NCBI GenBank assembly: GCA_963989385.1
Contig: OZ022502.1
Span: forward strand, 12,697,001-12,761,000
Length of the DNA stretch: 64,000 nt
Reading direction: 5' to 3'
Source of the DNA: Ctena decussata
Lineage: Eukaryota; Mollusca; Bivalvia; Lucinida; Lucinidae
Positions 58,258 through 64,000 of the stretch are shown here, piece after piece (positions within the stretch are counted from its first letter, which is position 1; each line of letters starts with the position of its first letter). Under the pieces are notes generated by a model. The model saw only the letters and a program-made list of their open reading frames with translations. It had not been told where the DNA came from and did no database searches. The position numbers were made by a program, and so were the translations under genes.

Positions 58258-59230
58258 GATCTTACATGAGTGCTCATGTATTATTTAATTTATTAAACGA
58301 GTTGGAGAAAAAGGTAAGATGCGAGGCTATGCCGAACATCTTATCGTTTTTCTCCAAGAGTTTATTATATTCTATCCCATAACCTTACTAGGTCGTTGGG
58401 GCACCACAGATGACTTCGCAACAATTCCTTTCCACCTTGTCCTGTCTTCAGCTGCTCTAGTTTAGCTGGCAAAATCCATTCCTGTCCACTCCTTGATATT
58501 GTCTTCCCACCTCTTCTTCTGTCTACCTCTTCTTCTTTTTCCTTTCACTGTGCCCTGAAGGATTGTCTTTGCTAAACCAGAAGACCTTGAGACGTGGCCA
58601 AACCACCTTATTTTCCGTTTCTTGACCAGCGTCAGGAGTTCATCATATTCTCCAATGGCTGCTTGGATCTTCCTGCGAACCTTCTCATTGGTTATATGGT
58701 CCTTGTACATAATGTTCAGAAACCTTCGGTAGCTTCTCATCTCAAAGGCCTGCGTTCTTTACTCTAACTCTGCTGTCAAGTCCACGATTCACAGGGATAC
58801 AGAAATATGGAAATGGCAAAGGAGCGCATAAGCTTCACATTTGATCCAAGAGATGTTGTTATCTCTCCAAATTGGTTTCAGCTTGGTAAGAGCTGAAGTG
58901 GCTTGTGCAATCCTTGAGAGAACCTCCTGTTTTAAGCCATCATCTGAGACAACTGCTCAAAGGTATTTGCAGCTGTTTACAGTACCCATCTTCTGCCCTG
59001 TTACCTTGATCTCCCTCTGGATGCAATCTGCGCTGTTCGTCATCAGTTTGGACTTCTCAGCACTGATCTCCATTTTATACCTTGTGCAGGTTTGTTCGAG
59101 ACTTTCAACTAGAGCTTCTAGTTCCTGCTCTTCTTGGTTGTTTGCCAAGAGCTTAATAAATTCAATAATACAGGAGCATGGATGAAAAATTCTATTTATC
59201 ATATGACTATCAAATCGCGTCCAGAGGTTA
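58258..59230. repeat. Palindrome of the 41713 family split by a retrotransposon
   Basis: 58258-58364 matches 41705-41815 (GGATCTTACATGAGTGCTCA, AAACGAGTTGG, AAGATGCGAGGCTATGCCGA). The right arm resumes at 59145 and matches 41813-41850 (ATAAATTCAATAATACAGGA). Downstream, 59340-59490 also matches 41870-42035, so a larger repeat unit is shared. Confidence 0.75.
58365..59144 (-). pseudogene. 5'-truncated non-LTR retrotransposon 3' fragment
   Basis: Minus strand, from 59130 downwards: ESLEQTCTRYKMEISAEKSK, GTVNSCKYL, stop, AVVSDDGLKQEVLSRIAQAT, LTKLKPIWRDNNIS, frameshift, ISIFLYPCESWTLTAELE, stop, then MRSYRRFLNIMYKDH and VKKRKIRWFGHVSRSSGLAK to EWTGMDFAS. This is the RT thumb and C-terminal tail of a widespread RTE/endonuclease-RT family (RWFGHVSR ... 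RGRQKKRWEDNI). Stops and a frameshift make it inactive. Flanked by CCAAGAGTTTA (58354-58364) and CCAAGAGCTTA (59145-59155), an 11-bp target duplication with one change. Confidence 0.85.
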
Positions 59231-59343
59231 TAAAACTGAAGTACACTCTCAAACTCAAAATACAGCACACTGCTCGGAAGCAGCCAGTCAGTGTGCTTAT
59301 TTTGAGTTTGAGATTATTCTCAAGTTTTATAACCTCGAACCCG
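59225..59343. repeat. Palindrome, ends GAGGTTATAAAAC
   Basis: Outer GAGGTTATAAAACT and AGTTTTATAACCTC. Stem CTCAAACTCAAAATA.AGCAC, loop about 16 bp. Same ends as 47577-47812 but a different stem. Confidence 0.75.
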
Positions 59344-60066
59344 CATTTTATTAGCAAATTTTGCACTAAAACGTCACGACTTTGCCATTAGAACGTCAGT
59401 ACATTACGTTACGACGTAATTAGCATATTGAATCCAGTAGCTGATTATCGTTTTAATGCGTGGCTTTATAACACTCTTAGATGGACGTCATATGACAACC
59501 ACATGTAACTAAAAAGTTAAATGTATTTCTGTCCATTGAAATGATTGTCTAGAAAAATCTGTATAACTTCAACTAAAAGCTGTAACTCAGTAATATTGGC
59601 GAAAAAGAAACGTTTTTCCTACACAGACTAGTATCATTGTCTTACATGCTATGTGTTGGACAGGAGCGAGGTTGTGGAAAACGCATTGCAGTATGTAGTT
59701 TTTTCAGTTCACTCTCAGATTTTCTCAGTGAGCAGTAGATAAGACTTTACAGATGAGTAGATAGTTAGATGGATAGATAATGAAAGACATGTTTCCCATA
59801 AATGGCACGAGAGTAAAAATTGCAGGAAAATTCCTGGACAAAGTTTATTTTTGTGAGAAAATACAGCTGCGGATGCTTAGGGCTGCCTTCTGCTTACATG
59901 CGCAATGCAGTAAGAGTATGATCATTATATAGCTCGCTAGCCCTTTTAAAAGAGAAATGCTCATGCCCTCCCGGGCTGTTTCTGCTGATTACACGTTTAC
60001 CAAAATATATCAGCCCCTGAGCCCACATCCAGTTTGCATGTAAGACAAATACTAGAAAGTATATAC

Positions 60067-60220
60067 TTGTCGATATTTTCGTCATTTTCTTCATCAAAGT
60101 CGTCGTTTTCCTCTTGTAAATCAGTGTTGACATCAGCCTCCAGCTGGCTTCTTTTTTGACCATACAGTTCTCTCAAGGCGATTTCCAGTTCCTCACCCTC
60201 AATAGGCTGCTCAACAGAAT
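60067..60220 (-). CDS. Gene B, acidic exon
   Basis: Minus-strand exon of 154 nt between acceptor TTTTTCTTATTCAG (cag at 60221-60223) and donor GACAA|GTATATAC (60065-60066). Two bases (AT) complete an Asp codon with the G left by 62887-62946; 50 codons and AA follow. The peptide runs SVEQPIEGEELEIALRELYG, QKRSQLEADVNTDLQ, EENDDFDEENDENID. The second part is a low-complexity acidic run. The intron-side flank is only 15 bp long before a MITE starts at 60239. Confidence 0.7.
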
Positions 60221-60238
60221 CTGAATAAGAAAAAAATT

Positions 60239-60427
60239 GAGCCGCGACACGAGAAAACCAACAAAGTGGCATGTGCACCCAGTGAAGACTCAGATCAGCT
60301 TGGGCATCCCCTCAATCTGATCAGAATCTTAACTATGTGCCTAAAGTGTAGCTAAATATCTAAGCTAGCACCACGCGGACAGCATTGGCGCACATGCCAC
60401 TTTGTTGATTTGCTCGTGTCGTGGCTC
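60239..60427. mobile_element. GAGCCGCG-family MITE next to a splice acceptor
   Basis: Starts GAGCCGCGACACGAG, ends CTCGTGTCGTGGCTC, AATT on both sides. Internally deleted (189 bp). Lies 15 bp upstream of the gene B acceptor at 60221-60223. Confidence 0.8.
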
Positions 60428-60532
60428 AATTGGCTAGTGAATTTGTTCAGATATAAGATGGGCGTTCAATCTCAAAGATCTGCGTATTTATTCAGTTACA
60501 TGGACAAGTAGGGAGTTTTCCTTTGCAATGTC

Positions 60533-60650
60533 AAAGATTGGCTTAAGTCTTTGCTGTTTGCACTTGCCTCAAGGCTTATGTTCTGAACTGCGTAACGAAA
60601 GGAAAATATACGGTGTAATTGCAAACAGCAAAGACTCAAACCAGTCTGTG
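60533..60650. repeat. Inverted repeat, 18-bp core arms
   Basis: AAGTCTTTGCTGTTTGCA (about 60545-60562) and TGCAAACAGCAAAGACT (about 60619-60635), with weaker pairing outside. Possibly a small MITE. Confidence 0.45.
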
Positions 60651-61244
60651 AATCCGTGCAATGAAGTAGGAGACTTCTATATGTGCCTGTAGATTTCTTG
60701 AAACTCATACCTGTTGTGTTCGAGTTAAATATCTATCTCACCAAATTCTACGAATGTGAATGATAGTCAAATTTGCTGGTTGTAAATGCGTCAAGTGGAT
60801 TAGCACGGCGTATGTTTGTTGCATGTCATGCAACAATTAAGGTTATATTGGGTCTATTAGGTATGTTGCATGAAACAGATTTGTGTCACGAAACACGTTT
60901 TGGAATGTTTTCATGGCGACACAAGTTGCATATAACCACCTTTCAGCACTGCTCATTATTAGCATGGTTAATAGTAGCAGAATTGAATAGAAGCATGTTT
61001 GAATAGTAACATGATTAAATAGACGCATGATTGGACAGTATCATAACTGAATAGTAGCATGGTTGAATAATAGCATGATTAAATAGAAGTCTGGTTGAAT
61101 AGAAGCATGGTTGAAAAGTGGCATGGTTTAATATTAACATGATATATGATTGAATAGTAGCTTGGTTGAAAAGTAGCATAACTGAAAAGAACCATACAAT
61201 GTAGTTGAAAAGTGGCCTGGTTTAATATTAACATAATTGAATGG

Positions 61245-61521
61245 TTGGTTGGTTGGTTGATTTGATGCTTAACGTCCACGGTAAACAACTAAGGTCATGT
61301 CGGGACGGTCAGTTAACCTAACCACACTATTCCTGGGCAGGCTTAGACCTTCTAAGCGGTTAACCAGTACTAAGTGCACATACTTTCGCCAGTAACTGAC
61401 AACTGCCCTTCTTGAATCAGCGGAAGGAGAAACGAAAGTATGTGGCCAGACCGGGATTCGAACCCAGGACCTCTGACTTACGAGTCAGGTGCCCTACCGA
61501 TTGCGCTACCCGGCCCGGCCC
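61245..61521 (-). mobile_element. tRNA-derived SINE
   Basis: Minus-strand copy of the family at 12512: box A GCGCAATCGGTAGGGCACC, box B GGTTCGAATCCC, body and a CAACCAACC tail (at the left here). TAATTGAATGG lies on both sides (61234-61244, 61522-61532); since this resembles the array unit, part of the match could be the array itself. Confidence 0.85.
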
Positions 61522-61677
61522 TAATTGAATGGTATTATGATTGAATAGTAGCATGTTTGGATAGTCGCTTGATTGAAAAGAAACATGATCGAAAAGTAGC
61601 ATGCTTGCCTAGTAGCGCAATTCAATTGTAGCTAATTGAATAGAAGCATGATTAAAACGTAGCATAATTAACTAGTA

Positions 61678-62574
61678 CGAGGGGTGATCATTAAATAATG
61701 GAAACTAGCAATTATTTCATTAGCTATGTATAAAAACAGTACTCCAGATATATAAAACCTAAGAAACAAGCATATGACATATAATTAAGTTCTAAAGTAC
61801 TTTCTAGGACTATCGTTGCCATGGCAACGATGCTTTAGACTTCTAAGGGTTTAGTCACTAAAATTTTGCATATTTTCATGCATATTTACTGCTGATAAGT
61901 AACAAAGAATTGATAAATGTTTGTGATTGTGTAATGGCTTGATGTAAGTCTCAGATACTTTAAGAAATATATAAGTATTCATATCTTGCACTCAAATATG
62001 GCAGAAATACAGACCGTGAAAGAGTTTTGATTGAACGAAATTTGACGTTTTTCGCCGATTTTAAGCAATAGGGACCAGAATTGTGACGTCAGTGCATTTT
62101 AACAGACAGAGCCCTGAGATAATTGTATAGCAGAAAGAACCAAAATTATCCTGTACTCGATAACCGACCAATTAACTTTAGCATAATACTGGAAATTACG
62201 GAATGAAATGTCGAATTCCCTAAAAATCAGTTATTTTAATTTATGCCAGAGTTCAGACCATTTTCATTTACAATCATTATATGTGTGTCTCTAAAGCCAA
62301 AACATAGCTATAACGGAAGGTGTTCCTAAATTTTCAATATCTCTGTACATATCATACATAATGAGCATAACAAAAACACGTCCTTACCAAAATGACGTCG
62401 ATAAAAATCACACGTGGTACCCAGCATGAACGTGACGTCATATTAAAATTTTGATCTCAAACATGGATTCGAAAACATAAAAGACACCCTTTGGTGTTAC
62501 ATGAAGGATACCCATTTCTGTATAAAATCAACTTATCTACAAAGGTGTTTCCATTACTTAATGATCACCCCACG
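61678..62574. mobile_element. 897-bp TA-target element inside the 16-bp array
   Basis: Inverted ends CGAGGGGTGATCATTAAATA and its near complement at 62549-62574, TA at 61676-61677 and 62575-62576. Removing it with one TA restores an array unit (AACTAGTAGCATGACTGAAT). Tc1/mariner-like target, no transposase frame seen. Interior includes a GTTGCCATGGCAAC perfect palindrome (about 61814-61827). Confidence 0.75.
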
Positions 62575-62886
62575 TAGCATGACTGAATAGAAGGATGGTT
62601 GAATAGTAGCGTGATTGAACTGTAGCAAGGCTAATAGAACCATTTTTGAATAGCAGGATGATTGAATAGTAGCATGGTTGAATAGAAACATGATTGAATA
62701 GTATCAGGATTTAATGGTAACATGGTTGAATAGTAGCATGATTGAATAGATGCGTGGTTAAAAAGTAGCATGGTTGAATAGTAGCACGATTGAATAATAG
62801 CATGGTTGAATGGCAGGTTGACTGAATAGCAGCTTGGTTTAGTTGTAGAATGAATGAATAGTAGAATGATTTAATTATTACAGTAC

Positions 62887-62946
62887 CTTCTAAGTATTCA
62901 CTGAGCACACGACGGAGATCTTCATCATAACTTTCCTTCTGAATTC
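62887..62946 (-). CDS. Gene B, 60-nt exon (most upstream seen)
   Basis: Minus-strand exon between acceptor CTTTCTCTTTACAG (cag at 62947-62949) and donor TTAGAAG|GTACTG (62885-62886). Two bases, 19 codons (IQKESYDEDLRRVLSEYLE), one base that joins AT of the next exon to encode Asp. Charged and helical. Upstream exons must lie to the right, possibly beyond the window; I could not identify one in 62950-64000. Confidence 0.65.
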
Positions 62947-63123
62947 CTGTAAAGAGAAAGAAAAATAATATTTAGAATATTACATATTGAAGCAAAGTAA
63001 TCAAGTATTTTAATCAAATGATAATAGTAAAAATAATGAAATAAATGAATGGGATATATAAAAAGAGCAAAATATCACTTTATATCAACATTGTTGATGT
63101 CATTTACTGACAATTCATCATAT

Positions 63124-63359
63124 GAGCCGCGACACGAGAAAACCAACAATGTGGTTGTGCGCCCAGCTCAGGCTCGGATCAGCCTGGGCATCCGCCAAAT
63201 TTGATCAGACTCTTCGTTAAGTGCTCAAAGGGTAGCTAAGGGTCTAAGCTACCTCCATGCGGACAGCAAAGATTCTGATCAGACTGGGCGGATGCCCAGG
63301 CTGATCTGAGTCTACGCTGGGCGCACAACCACATTGTTGGTTTTCTCGTGTCGCGGCTC
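63124..63359. mobile_element. GAGCCGCG-family MITE
   Basis: 236 bp, full-length, ATAT on both sides. Confidence 0.85.
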
Positions 63360-63364
63360 ATATT

Positions 63365-63725
63365 GTGGTTTGATATCTATATTTTATCATGGTCTTGTGA
63401 AAAAGTTCATGAAGGCCTTATTTTATTTTTGGAAATCTATTTATTAGATTTGGTAAAAAAAAACTCTTAGGGCAACCTGCAGGAATTCTGCACAAGTCGC
63501 GGATTTGTGTTATGAAACAGACCTCTAGATATCTATTTGACAACTGGCTATTTTGAAGAAATGGATATCTCGCCGTATGCAAATAAAGCTTATTCTTAAG
63601 ATACAAGATTTCTATTCATCTTTTAAGAATTAAAATCTGATTTTCGGCGTTCACCGTGTCATGAGGCCAGGCGCGAAGCGCTTCTTGTAGAATTTTAGCG
63701 ACGAACATCAAAGTTTAATTCTTAC
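63365..63725. other. No supported feature
   Basis: Between two MITEs. The minus frame of 62 codons at 63418-63606 has no splice sites or recognisable motif. Confidence 0.4.
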
Positions 63726-63729
63726 ATTT

Positions 63730-63969
63730 GAGCCGCGATACGACAAAACCAACAATGTGGTTGTGCGCCGAGCGCATACTCAGATCAGCCTGGACATCCG
63801 CCCAGTTTTTTCAGACTCCTCGTTAAATGCTCATTCAAATGGTAGCTAAGGGTCTAAGCTACCTCCATGCGGACAGCGAAGACTCTGATCAGACTGGGCG
63901 GATGCCCAGGCTGATCTTAGTCTGTGCTAAGCGCACAACCACATTGTTGGTTTTGTCGTGTCGCGGCTC
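63730..63969. mobile_element. GAGCCGCG-family MITE
   Basis: 240 bp, ATTT on both sides, same centre orientation as 63124-63359. Confidence 0.85.
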
Positions 63970-64000
63970 ATTTACAGTTTATTTTAGAGGTACTTTGAGA

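Larger units (their letters stand above)
60960..62880 (+). repeat. 16-bp tandem array, split by two insertions
   Basis: Unit ATGATTGAATAGTAGC with variants (GGTTGAATAGTAGC, GATTGAATAGAAGC). Segments at about 60960-61240, 61525-61675 and 62576-62880 are one array interrupted by a SINE and by a TA-target element. Lies within the gene B intron, ending a few bases from the exon at 62887. Confidence 0.85.

Overview
This is non-coding-rich, AT-rich nuclear DNA from an animal. The repeats point to a marine bivalve, probably a venerid-type clam. That assignment is an inference from repeat families I recall (tRNA-derived SINEs, short palindromic MITEs, AGGTCA-rich tandem repeats, a TRIM/B-box-type propeller relic), not from a database search. 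There are no bacterial operons, no CRISPR array and no long open reading frames. Nearly every open frame under about 100 codons is a chance frame inside a repeat.

Layout. (1) 462-22470 and 36757-46410 are two direct copies of one ancestral segment. They differ by insertions, so one copy repeatedly shows the empty target site of an element carried by the other. This dates and delimits many mobile elements without a database. (2) The 22.5-27 kb stretch holds a decayed TRIM-like beta-propeller pseudogene, a dispersed repeat tail and a tandem duplication. (3) 27-36.4 kb carries phase-compatible minus-strand exons of a host gene (gene A), whose introns hold a 3.1 kb foldback element with palindromic minisatellites. 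(4) 46.4-56.3 kb is intergenic or intronic repeat: palindromes, a roughly 145-bp tandem array with AGGTCA direct repeats, a TTAA foldback element and a 33-bp minisatellite. (5) 56.8-62.95 kb holds four minus-strand exons of a second gene (gene B). Their phases chain exactly, and the protein ends in a Cys-rich C-terminal module. Its introns contain a nested retrotransposon fragment, MITEs, a SINE and a TA-target element inside a 16-bp tandem array.

Mobile DNA dominates. One palindromic MITE family (ends GAGCCGCGACACGAG, 4-bp A/T target duplication) has about 15 copies. Other classes are TTAA foldback elements, a piggyBac-like MITE, pogo-like MITEs, TA-target elements, a possible solo LTR, a Helitron-like element, tRNA-SINEs and three decayed non-LTR reverse-transcriptase fragments. 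The most unusual signal is a set of near-perfect palindromes that share outer ends while their stems differ between copies and still match between the two arms of each copy.

Gene models come from splice-site and reading-phase reasoning by eye. No expression or homology data were available.
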